Of a stretch of 64,000 bases of DNA, positions 8,180 to 14,847 are shown one piece after another; positions within the stretch are counted from its first letter, which is position 1, and each line of letters begins with the position of its first letter. The translations under genes and the position numbers were made by a program. The notes beneath the pieces were generated by a model. The model did not search any database. It was given only the letters and a program-made list of their open reading frames with translations, and had not been told where the DNA came from. This DNA comes from Calothrix membranacea FACHB-236 (GTDB lineage: Bacteria; Cyanobacteriota; Cyanobacteriia; Cyanobacteriales; Nostocaceae): assembly GCF_014696315.1 (NCBI RefSeq), contig NZ_JACJPX010000039.1:17560-81559 (forward strand), written 5' to 3'.

Positions 8180-9232
8180 TCAAATCACCCCTAATTCAGC
8201 TAGCCGCGCGATGGTTGCTTGCTGGGTTTGCAGAAAGTGTTTGCGGTCTACTTCTGTTTCCAGCATAGTGTTTGGTGGGTAAAATTGTGACTGCAGATAA
8301 CTCTGGGCGTAGAGTTCAAATCGCTGGCGGGAAAGTAAATTATTTAACCCTGGTCTGCGGCGATCGCGGCGTAATGCTGCTAGGTCTATCTCTGCAAAGG
8401 CTGCCATGCTTTCGCCTGTGGTTGTCTCTGCTAATACTATGCCGCGATGATCAATTATTTTGGAACCGCCATCAACCGAAGCAAAGGGGATGGGGCTATT
8501 AGTGACACCTGCTGTATTGGCAGATACTACGTAGGCTTGATTTTCTACGGCACGGGTAATTTTAGCTGCGTCTTTGGGTGTGAGTGCTTTGCTATAAACT
8601 TCGGATGTGGAGTGGAGAAAAATTTCTGCGCCGCGCATTGCTAAACATCGCGCTACTTCTGGATACAATATTTCTTCTGATGCTAAAGCTGCTAAATTGC
8701 CGATCGCAGTTTTCGCGACGGGGAAAACTCCTTCTAATCCATAGCAATCGAGATATTTATCCCAAACGTCATGGGGTGTAGGGGCAAACATCGAATTTAA
8801 TCGCCGATAGCGCAATACAATTGTCCCCGAAGGGTCAATGACAAAGCAGGTTTGAAAGTATAAACCGGGAAAATTTGGGTCTAGTTCGTAGGCGTTACCA
8901 GCTAAAAATATACGATACTGTTGAGCAATTTTACCGAGAGCTTCATACTCAGCACCGTGCATTTCCAAACAGGCTTTTTCTGACCACACTGCCAAAGATT
9001 CACCTAAGGGAAAACCTGTGAGAAAATATTCAGGTAAAACAATTAACCGACAGTCAAAGCCGATAAAAGCAATACTGGCTGCAATTTGTTGTGCCAATCG
9101 GTTAATAGTAGCTTGCATTAAAGTACGAGCTTCAGTGCGATCGCTTGCTTGATTAACTGCATGGCAAGTAACTTGCAGTGCCAAAGCTCGGTATGAATTT
9201 ATATTATCAGTATTATCAGTGTGGGCTGTCAT
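8180..9232 (-). CDS. Nitrilase-superfamily protein lacking catalytic Lys and Cys
   Basis: A 350-residue protein with the carbon-nitrogen hydrolase fold: RLIVLPEYFLTG supplies Glu68, DPSGTIVLRYRRLN matches the lysine loop, and GNLAALASEEILYPEVAR matches the nucleophile loop. In active members these give a Glu-Lys-Cys triad. Here the Lys position is Arg144 and the Cys position is Ser185 (codon TCA, checked on the minus strand). The protein therefore probably does not use normal nitrilase chemistry; it may bind a ligand, or act differently. A Cys in EVARCLAM lies outside the usual position. Only 21 bp separate it from the RCCR-like gene upstream, which suggests an operon. Confidence 0.8.
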   Translation of the reverse strand: MTAHTDNTDNINSYRALALQVTCHAVNQASDRTEARTLMQATINRLAQQIAASIAFIGFDCRLIVLPEYFLTGFPLGESLAVWSEKACLEMHGAEYEALGKIAQQYRIFLAGNAYELDPNFPGLYFQTCFVIDPSGTIVLRYRRLNSMFAPTPHDVWDKYLDCYGLEGVFPVAKTAIGNLAALASEEILYPEVARCLAMRGAEIFLHSTSEVYSKALTPKDAAKITRAVENQAYVVSANTAGVTNSPIPFASVDGGSKIIDHRGIVLAETTTGESMAAFAEIDLAALRRDRRRPGLNNLLSRQRFELYAQSYLQSQFYPPNTMLETEVDRKHFLQTQQATIARLAELGVI

Positions 9233-9253
9233 GCTGATTACGGGGTGGAAATT

Positions 9254-9994
9254 TTAACTACCACCTTTAAGAATACGATCGCCACCCCAGAGCGATCGCA
9301 CAAGTTTCTCAGTCAATTCTGCTCCTAACAGCCGCACAGCGATTTGGTTGTCTGGATCTCGTTCCGCACTGCTACGACGCAGCCATAAATCCCGATTAGC
9401 TAAAGCTTCGCGTGCGTTTTCTGGTACAGGTTCAGCTTCTTCAACCCAGACTAACCAACGATCCAACATTTCATGAGCGATCGCGCGAATCAATTCGATA
9501 GCATCTTCTGTTGGTGAAGCGGTATAGCAAAGACTGATAGGCGATTGAAACAAGCGGATATAAACACTTTTGCTAGTAAATAAAGTCAAACGCGGATCGG
9601 CTTGTAACTTGAGAAAAGTTTGGTTAACTGGCTCATAATAACGTTCCAAATATTCCCAATTACTCAACAGATCAGTTCGGGGAATGTAATCTATAAAAAA
9701 GAAGAGATTGGGAGTTGTGCCAAACTCAAAAGCTACATGGGGAACCTGGATATGTGAACCCAACCAAATAGTTAAACGCATTACATTGAAGTTTGATTGG
9801 ACTGGATTGCCCATCCAGCTATTAACCAGCCAATCGATTTCTCTTCCCGTATAGGCGGTAAGTGAACCCTTGATATCACCATCCAGGCTACTATATTCAC
9901 CTAAATCTGCCGTGGAAGGATCTAGTTGGAACTCAAAACGAGCTTGCAACTTTTGACGAAGTTCTTGTGTAATACTCCACAACTGGTCAAACAT
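9254..9994 (-). CDS. Red chlorophyll catabolite reductase (RCCR)-like protein
   Basis: The 246-residue soluble protein resembles plant red chlorophyll catabolite reductase, a member of the ferredoxin-dependent bilin reductase fold. The clues are VPHVAFEFGTTPNLFFFIDYIPR, the following EYLERYYE, and KSVYIRLFQSPISL. Plant RCCR reduces an open-chain chlorophyll breakdown product using ferredoxin; whether a cyanobacterial homologue uses this or another linear tetrapyrrole is not known from sequence. It is first in a minus-strand run with the nitrilase-like and aldehyde dehydrogenase genes. The assignment rests on remembered family patterns, and a general bilin-reductase relative is the alternative. 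Confidence 0.65.
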   Translation of the reverse strand: MFDQLWSITQELRQKLQARFEFQLDPSTADLGEYSSLDGDIKGSLTAYTGREIDWLVNSWMGNPVQSNFNVMRLTIWLGSHIQVPHVAFEFGTTPNLFFFIDYIPRTDLLSNWEYLERYYEPVNQTFLKLQADPRLTLFTSKSVYIRLFQSPISLCYTASPTEDAIELIRAIAHEMLDRWLVWVEEAEPVPENAREALANRDLWLRRSSAERDPDNQIAVRLLGAELTEKLVRSLWGGDRILKGGS

Positions 9995-10037
9995 GATTTG
10001 CTTATGCTGCCTTTAGATACACTTAATTTAAGCGCAG

Positions 10038-10059
10038 AACTCTAGGTAAAAGAATGTCC
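10038..10059. repeat. Direct repeat, copy 1 (22 bp)
   Basis: A 22-bp sequence beginning AACTCTAGGTAAAAGAATG is repeated exactly at 11180-11201. The pair encloses 1120 bp that hold the antitoxin and PIN toxin genes. This copy contains an ATG that opens only a short frame. Confidence 0.85.
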
Positions 10060-10202
10060 CCTCAGAGCGATCGCAACAAGCATCTTTGTTGCAAGCTGCC
10101 ATGAAAGCATTGCTGTAGCTGCCATTTTTACTCTATGATTTTCTGCGGAATTAGCAAAACAAATAGTTTATCATAAAAAGATATTGATTTACGTGAAAAT
10201 AT

Positions 10203-10553
10203 ATGGTTAGTTTTAACTCTTTGATCAACGCTTTGTATGATAGTTATCATCATAGCTATAATGCGCTAATTGAAGAAAATCAAGATGGCACATTTAGCGC
10301 TACCCTTATAGGTTTATCAGATTGTAAAAGTATAGGTCAAACGGAAAATGAAGCCGTAGAAAAGTTACAAGATATGTTGCAAGCGCGTTTGAGTAATTCA
10401 AAACTTGTTACTCTACAAATAGAATCTCTTCAAACTGAAAATCCTTGGATGAAAGTGGCAGGAATGTATAAAGATAATCCTCTTTTTGATGAAGTACTGG
10501 CTGAGATAGAAGCCGAACGCCAAATAATTAGCGCAGAACATGAAAAAGATTAG
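10203..10553 (+). CDS. Antitoxin with HicB-like fold and PIN-partner C-terminal tail
   Basis: A 116-residue protein. Residues about 15-70 (YNALIEENQDGTFSATLIGL, then SIGQTENEAVEKLQDML) match the HicB-type partial RNase H fold used by antitoxins. The tail NPWMKVAGMYKDNPLFDEVL is the kind of extension found in antitoxins paired with PIN toxins in cyanobacteria. The PIN toxin gene starts 30 bp downstream, the normal antitoxin-first order. The protein probably neutralises the toxin and represses the pair's promoter. No HTH or ribbon DNA-binding domain is obvious, so autoregulation is inferred. Confidence 0.75.
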   Translation: MVSFNSLINALYDSYHHSYNALIEENQDGTFSATLIGLSDCKSIGQTENEAVEKLQDMLQARLSNSKLVTLQIESLQTENPWMKVAGMYKDNPLFDEVLAEIEAERQIISAEHEKD

Positions 10554-10583
10554 AATCAAATTGATATATAGGATTAAACTCAA

Positions 10584-11027
10584 GTGACATTTGTATGGGT
10601 GTTAGATACAGACCATTTATCAATTCTCCAAAGGGGATATCCACTTCTACAACAGCGGATTAATCAAATAAATTATGAAAATTTAGCCATAACAGTTATC
10701 ACACTAGAAGAGCAAATGAAAGGATGGCTAAATATCATTAATAAATATAATGATAAATCTCCACAATCTGAAAATTTGATTATGGCTTACAAAGGGTTAC
10801 GGGATTGTATTGAATACCTTAATAATCTCAGAGTCTTAGATTTCGATCAATGTGCTTACGATTATTATCGAGAATTAGTTAATCAAAGAATCCGTATTGG
10901 CACAAGAGATTTACGTATCGCAGCTATTACGTTGTCTATAAACGGTATTTTAGTGACACGCAATAGTAAAGATTTTTCCAAAGTTCCTAATTTACAATTA
11001 GAAGATTGGACAATTATTACATCCTGA
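10584..11027 (+). CDS. PIN-domain ribonuclease toxin (VapC-like)
   Basis: A 147-residue PIN protein with a GTG start. The acidic metal-binding residues are all there: Asp8 and Asp10 in VLDTDHLSIL, Glu42 in ITLEEQMKGW, Asp109 in GTRDLRIAAI and Asp130 in TRNSKDFSKV. PIN toxins cut RNA (often tRNA or rRNA) with Mg2+ or Mn2+. It follows the antitoxin gene by 30 bp and is intact, so the pair looks functional. The whole module lies between two 22-bp direct repeats, consistent with acquisition as a unit. Confidence 0.85.
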   Translation: MTFVWVLDTDHLSILQRGYPLLQQRINQINYENLAITVITLEEQMKGWLNIINKYNDKSPQSENLIMAYKGLRDCIEYLNNLRVLDFDQCAYDYYRELVNQRIRIGTRDLRIAAITLSINGILVTRNSKDFSKVPNLQLEDWTIITS

Positions 11028-11179
11028 GCTTGAAATACAAGTTCTTACTGCCGTTTTTTGAAATCTATCTGCTCTATTAATATCTACCATTATACGTACA
11101 GCAATTACTGGCTCAAGATTGAACAGCAAATATTCAAGATTTGCTACAACTTCTACATAAGGCATATTTTTCAAATAGT

Positions 11180-11201
11180 AACTCTAGGTAAAAGAATGTC
11201 C
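11180..11201. repeat. Direct repeat, copy 2 (22 bp)
   Basis: Exact second copy of 10038-10059. It includes the AGGTAAAAGAATGTCC that forms the ribosome-binding region, start codon and second codon of the NmrA-like gene. The first copy may be a duplicate of this gene's 5' edge left behind when the toxin-antitoxin DNA entered. Confidence 0.85.
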
Positions 11202-12095
11202 GATAAAATTTTGCTCATCGGCGTTACTGGCGGGACGGGTGGAAATGTCGTCAAAGGCTTTCTCGAACAGGGTATAACAAACCTGCGTGCCATTACTAGA
11301 AAAATTGACCTTAACCGTCCTTCTCTAGCAAAATTGAATGATGCGGGAGTGGAGTTAGTTGCAGCTAACTTAGATGATGCAGACTCCCTCACTGCAGCCT
11401 TTACAGGAGTTGCTGCTGTTTACTGTCACGCCACATCTGGAGATAGTAGCAAAGCCGATCCTCAAGAAGTAGAAAGAGCAAAACAAGTTGCACAAGCAGC
11501 AAAACAAGCTAATATCCAACATTTTGTTTATAATTCCGCAGGTGGGGCGGAAAGAAATTCTGGTATTCCCCATATTGAGCAAAAGTACAAAGTTGAGCAA
11601 ATTCTCAAAGCTGCTGGTTTACCTACAACTATGTTGCGGGCTTGCTTGTTTATGGAAGAGTTTTGGAAAAAATACACGCGTCCTTCTATCCTTAAAGGCG
11701 TTTTCCCATTTTCCATTCAACCTGACAAACCGCTACATTTAATTACTACTAAAGATATGGGGCGTGTAGCAGCTTATGTAATTCAACATCCTTCTCAATA
11801 TATTGGGCGAGAAATTGAGTTAGCTGGTGATGTGCTAACGCCCAAACAAATGGCTGAGGCTTTCTCTCAAGCGCAGGGAATAAAAGTTGTCCACAAAGAA
11901 ACACCCGCTTGGATTTTCTTGTTGCTTTGGCAAAAAGAACTATTCAATTTAATTCAGTGGTATCGCCAAAAAGGTTATCAAGCTGATGTTCAGCAATTGC
12001 GGGCAGAATTTCCCGGTCTTTTGACTACATTTAATGGATTTCTAGCAGAAACTCATTGGAAAAATGTAGAGCTTACCTATGAAAGTTTATGGTAA
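11196..12095 (+). CDS. NmrA-like NAD(P)-binding SDR-family protein
   Basis: A 299-residue Rossmann protein. ILLIGVTGGTGGNVVKGFLE at the start is the glycine-rich NAD(P) motif; YNSAGGAERNSG and TTKDMGRVAAYVI fit atypical SDRs of the NmrA/YwnB group. Family members act as NAD(P) redox sensors or as reductases of small substrates. A longer frame opens at 11058, but ATG 11196 is preferred because the extra 46 residues lack the fold's pattern and AGG lies just upstream. The Tyr-x3-Lys catalytic pair of classical SDRs is not clear. Confidence 0.8.
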   Translation: MSDKILLIGVTGGTGGNVVKGFLEQGITNLRAITRKIDLNRPSLAKLNDAGVELVAANLDDADSLTAAFTGVAAVYCHATSGDSSKADPQEVERAKQVAQAAKQANIQHFVYNSAGGAERNSGIPHIEQKYKVEQILKAAGLPTTMLRACLFMEEFWKKYTRPSILKGVFPFSIQPDKPLHLITTKDMGRVAAYVIQHPSQYIGREIELAGDVLTPKQMAEAFSQAQGIKVVHKETPAWIFLLLWQKELFNLIQWYRQKGYQADVQQLRAEFPGLLTTFNGFLAETHWKNVELTYESLW

Positions 12096-12169
12096 TGTAA
12101 CCCGCTAATTTCAGAGCTAAAGCTTAAATAATACCAATTGAAATCATATTTGCAATGCATAAATTATCT

Positions 12170-12193
12170 GTAGGGGCACGGCACCAGTCAGAT
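12170..12193. repeat. Palindromic repeat half-element P4
   Basis: GTAGGGGCACGGCACCAGT and the next bases match the left side of P3 (5376 onwards) at about 22 of 24 positions. The right arm is missing: the sequence passes straight into hydrolase coding DNA. It marks a deletion or insertion boundary. Confidence 0.65.
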
Positions 12194-12561
12194 TGCAAGA
12201 CCAAGGTATAAAAAATATCGCCTTAGTCGGTCACTCTTTTGGCGGTGCAGTAGTAATTCAAGCTGCGGCACAATCCCCTAATGTCTGTACTGTTGTGACT
12301 CTTGCTACTCAGACTTACGGTACAGATCCGGCTCCAGAACTAGCAACCAGATGCTCGCTATTGCTGCTACATGGTTTAGAAGACGAAGTATTATCACCTT
12401 ACTGCTCACAAGCTGTTTACCAAAAAGCCCTACAACCAAAGCAGATAATTTTTTATCCTCATACCAAGCATGGGCTAGATGAAGCCGCGGATGAAGTTTA
12501 CTCAGTCGTTCAGGCTTGGATTATTAAGCAGTTAAATCATGCTTCGGTAAGGTTACTTTAG
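12193..12561 (+). pseudogene. 5'-truncated alpha/beta hydrolase
   Basis: The readable frame gives 122 residues of the C-terminal two-thirds of an alpha/beta hydrolase: nucleophile elbow GHSFGGAVV (Ser), a later acidic residue in LLLHGLEDEVLSP, and a C-terminal His in HTKHGLDEAADE. The strands before the nucleophile, including the oxyanion-hole loop, are missing. Only 97 bp separate this frame from the NmrA-like gene, and that space ends in half of a palindromic repeat. The only early start is TTG at the junction. It is most likely a remnant; a short expressed protein cannot be excluded. Confidence 0.7.
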
Positions 12562-12715
12562 CCTTGATTGGTTAAAAAACTGCTACTACAAACTTGAGTT
12601 TAGATAGTGAAAAGAAAATCTTCTTCCTTATGAAAGACAGGCTGATTACCTCTTCCCTGTAATAATTCAAGCAGAATGGAATTTTGTCTGATTTGGGTGC
12701 GTAAGGGAAAAAACA

Positions 12716-13030
12716 ATGGCTTGGATTTACCTTCTGATTGCTGGTTTGCTAGAGATGGGATGGGCAATCGGTTTGAAGTATACACAGGGATTTACCAAGC
12801 TGGCCCCTAGTATAGTTACTGTTGCTTGTATGATACTGAGTTTTGTGTTGCTATCAAAAGCGCTCCGCACTTTACCAGTGGGTACTGCTTATGCAATTTG
12901 GACTGGTATCGGAGCAGTGGGTACGGCTTTGCTGGGTGTAGTTCTGTTTGGAGAACCTGCTGAGATGAAGCGCTTTTTTTGTATTGGCTTAATTGTTGCA
13001 GGTTTGTTGGGGCTGAGGCTTGTTTCTTAA
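12716..13030 (+). CDS. SMR-family exporter, Gdx/SugE subtype
   Basis: A 104-residue four-helix membrane protein. The conserved helix-1 glutamate is in [19 protein letters not shown], and [22 protein letters not shown] forms helix 3. The GLKYTQGFT and [10 protein letters not shown] phrases fit the guanidinium-exporter (Gdx, formerly SugE) branch better than EmrE. Such proteins act as dual-topology dimers exchanging guanidinium for protons. I looked for a guanidine riboswitch in the 154 bp upstream and could not recognise one. No partner SMR gene is adjacent, so a homodimer is expected. Confidence 0.85.
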   Translation: MAWIYLLIAGLLEMGWAIGLKYTQGFTKLAPSIVTVACMILSFVLLSKALRTLPVGTAYAIWTGIGAVGTALLGVVLFGEPAEMKRFFCIGLIVAGLLGLRLVS

Positions 13031-13126
13031 CAGCGCCAATTTGAGATTTTGGATTTACTGCTGATTCAACATCATTTTGACTATCAGACGAATCAAGTTA
13101 TCCGGTGCAATTGAGCGATCGCACAT

Positions 13127-13166
13127 GAAAATAATGCCTCAGAATCAAGAATTTGACTCCGAGACA
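13127..13166 (-). terminator. Rho-independent terminator of glbN
   Basis: On the minus strand TGTCTCGGAGTCAA pairs with TTGATTCTGAGGCA (14 pairs, a few G-U) around loop ATTC, followed by TTATTTTC. It starts 15 bp after the glbN stop codon. It could also stop transcripts of the exporter gene from the other side. Confidence 0.6.
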
Positions 13167-13180
13167 TTTGGCAATTACTC

Positions 13181-13555
13181 TTACTGATTTAAAACTTCTT
13201 TCCTCTGTTGCGGTGCAGCAGCTACCGCAGCAACTTCTGCGCGTAATTCCTCAGGAACCCCCAATTCCTTTAGGGTTTCCATTAAATCTTCTGCAACTGC
13301 ATCAAAGTGTTCGTTGCTCAAGCCTTGCTTTTCCACCAAATCTTTATGAGCTTCTCGCATATAGCGACCGTCATATTTATCAGTTCCACCAAAAGCATAA
13401 GTCAGAAAAGCCTTCTGGTGTTCCCGTTGCTTCACCATATCCACATCAGCAAAAAAGTGTTTGATGCGATCGTCCTGCATAACTCGTTCATAAAATTTGT
13501 CAACTGCTAAGTTAACAGCAGCAGCACCACCAAGCTTTTCAAATAAAGTCGTCAT
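13181..13555 (-). CDS. glbN: Truncated hemoglobin (cyanoglobin)
   Basis: A 124-residue group I truncated globin. Phe21-Tyr22 are the B9-B10 pair, His70 is the proximal haem ligand (MREAHKDL), and His46 sits at E10, where cyanobacterial GlbN proteins can use it as a second axial ligand. The His117 that becomes covalently linked to haem in Synechocystis GlbN is Gln here. Expected roles are NO and reactive-nitrogen handling or oxygen binding. The frame continues upstream for 31 codons, but ATG 13555 is preferred: GGAG lies eight bases before it and globin homology starts there. It is not beside nif genes. Confidence 0.9.
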   Translation of the reverse strand: MTTLFEKLGGAAAVNLAVDKFYERVMQDDRIKHFFADVDMVKQREHQKAFLTYAFGGTDKYDGRYMREAHKDLVEKQGLSNEHFDAVAEDLMETLKELGVPEELRAEVAAVAAAPQQRKEVLNQ

Positions 13556-13850
13556 AATTGCAGCTCCGTATGTCCGCAAATAAAGTCGAACTAGATTGGG
13601 AAGAGGCAGAATCAGATGATTCCCAGAAGCGAATCTGCTTTTTCCCATGACCTAATTTATACTTTTAAGATTAAAATTTTTTCAAAAAACACACTTTAAC
13701 AAATCACAAAAATTAATTAACTACCGCTAATGATTTTAAATCATTACGATATTTGATGATATTTAAAGATGACAAAAAGCTATTTTCTTAGATTTGATAT
13801 TAGCTAATCTCCAGCAGAGAAACTCTTTATTTAAAGAAAAAACTTACTGA

Positions 13851-13906
13851 TTCACCTTCATAAACGTCTCCTAGGATTTTGGCTAGGAGACGTTTATGAA
13901 GGTGAA
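13851..13906. repeat. 24-bp perfect inverted repeat (long hairpin)
   Basis: Left arm 13851-13874 (begins TTCACCTTCATAAACG) and right arm 13883-13906 are perfect inverse complements around an 8-base loop GATTTTGG. There is no T-run. It lies between divergent glbN and the isocitrate-lyase-family gene, 49 bp before the latter's ATG. It could be an operator, an RNA hairpin in the leader or a mobile remnant. The rest of 13556-13955 holds nothing recognisable. Confidence 0.85.
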
Positions 13907-13955
13907 GATTCGCTGTATCCTCAAATAGGAGTATTTTGCACCCATAAACTGCTGT

Positions 13956-14825
13956 ATGTCTGCTGCACAAAAACTGCGAGAGTTATTAGCGCGTCCTGAA
14001 ATTATTGTTATTCCTGGGGTTTACGACTGTCTTGGTGCGAAACTAGCTCAACAGTCGGGTTTTGAAGTAGTGGCTACTAGTGGCTTTGGTATTGCTGCTT
14101 CCACACTGGGTTTACCGGATTATGGTTTTCTCACTGCTACGGAAATGCTTTATAGTGTGGGGCGGATTGCTCAGTCAATTACTGTACCGCTTATAGCCGA
14201 TTTAGATACTGGCTACGGTAACGCCTTGAATGTGATGCGTACTATCAAGGATGCTGTACAGTTGGGTTTAGCTGGCGTATTGCTAGAAGATCAGGAATGG
14301 CCGAAAAAGTGCGGTCATTTTGAGGGTAAGCGGGTAGTCTCCCTGGAAGAACACGCCGGGAAGATTCGAGCTGCTGTAGAAGCACGTGGTGATAGTGGTT
14401 TAGTAATCATTGCCCGTACCGATGCTCGCGCACCACTGGGTTTAGAAGCTGCGATCGCTCGTGGTCGTGCTTACATTGCCGCCGGTGCTGATGTACTATT
14501 TGTAGAAGCCCCCCAATCGGTTGAAGAATTAAAAGCGATCGCTTCTGCTTTTCCTGATGTTCCACTGGTAGCGAATATCGTTGAAGGTGGTAAAACTCCA
14601 GAAATTTCTACTACAGAGTTACAGCAATTAGGCTTCAAAATCGTCTTTTTCCCCCTCACCGCATTGATGGCTGTTACTCATGTAATGAATGCTTGTTTCC
14701 AACATTTAAAAACACAAGGAACCACTGCCAATTTACCAGACTTGATAACTTTTAAAGATTTTCAAGAACTGATGGGTGTGCCGCAATTTCTGCAAACAGA
14801 AAAAAGATTTGCGGCGGAAGAATAA
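13956..14825 (+). CDS. Isocitrate lyase/PEP mutase family enzyme
   Basis: A 289-residue TIM-barrel protein. Metal-binding acidic residues are in LIADLDTGYGNA (Asp82, Asp84), followed by LLEDQ and the loop motif KKCGH (117-121), which holds the catalytic Cys of the lyase branch (methylisocitrate or related C-C lyases). Phosphonate-forming PEP mutases lack this Cys motif, so a lyase, for example on 2-methylisocitrate-like or oxaloacetate-like acids, is more likely. No glyoxylate-shunt or methylcitrate genes are nearby, so the substrate is open. A long perfect hairpin lies just upstream. Confidence 0.8.
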   Translation: MSAAQKLRELLARPEIIVIPGVYDCLGAKLAQQSGFEVVATSGFGIAASTLGLPDYGFLTATEMLYSVGRIAQSITVPLIADLDTGYGNALNVMRTIKDAVQLGLAGVLLEDQEWPKKCGHFEGKRVVSLEEHAGKIRAAVEARGDSGLVIIARTDARAPLGLEAAIARGRAYIAAGADVLFVEAPQSVEELKAIASAFPDVPLVANIVEGGKTPEISTTELQQLGFKIVFFPLTALMAVTHVMNACFQHLKTQGTTANLPDLITFKDFQELMGVPQFLQTEKRFAAEE

Positions 14826-14847
14826 ACAAATCTTGAATTTCGCCGAC

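Noticed and set aside
12562..12715. Possible guanidine riboswitch before the SMR exporter
   Set aside because: I looked for the conserved loops of the three guanidine riboswitch classes and could not place them; only a weak ACAGG/CCTGT stem is present.
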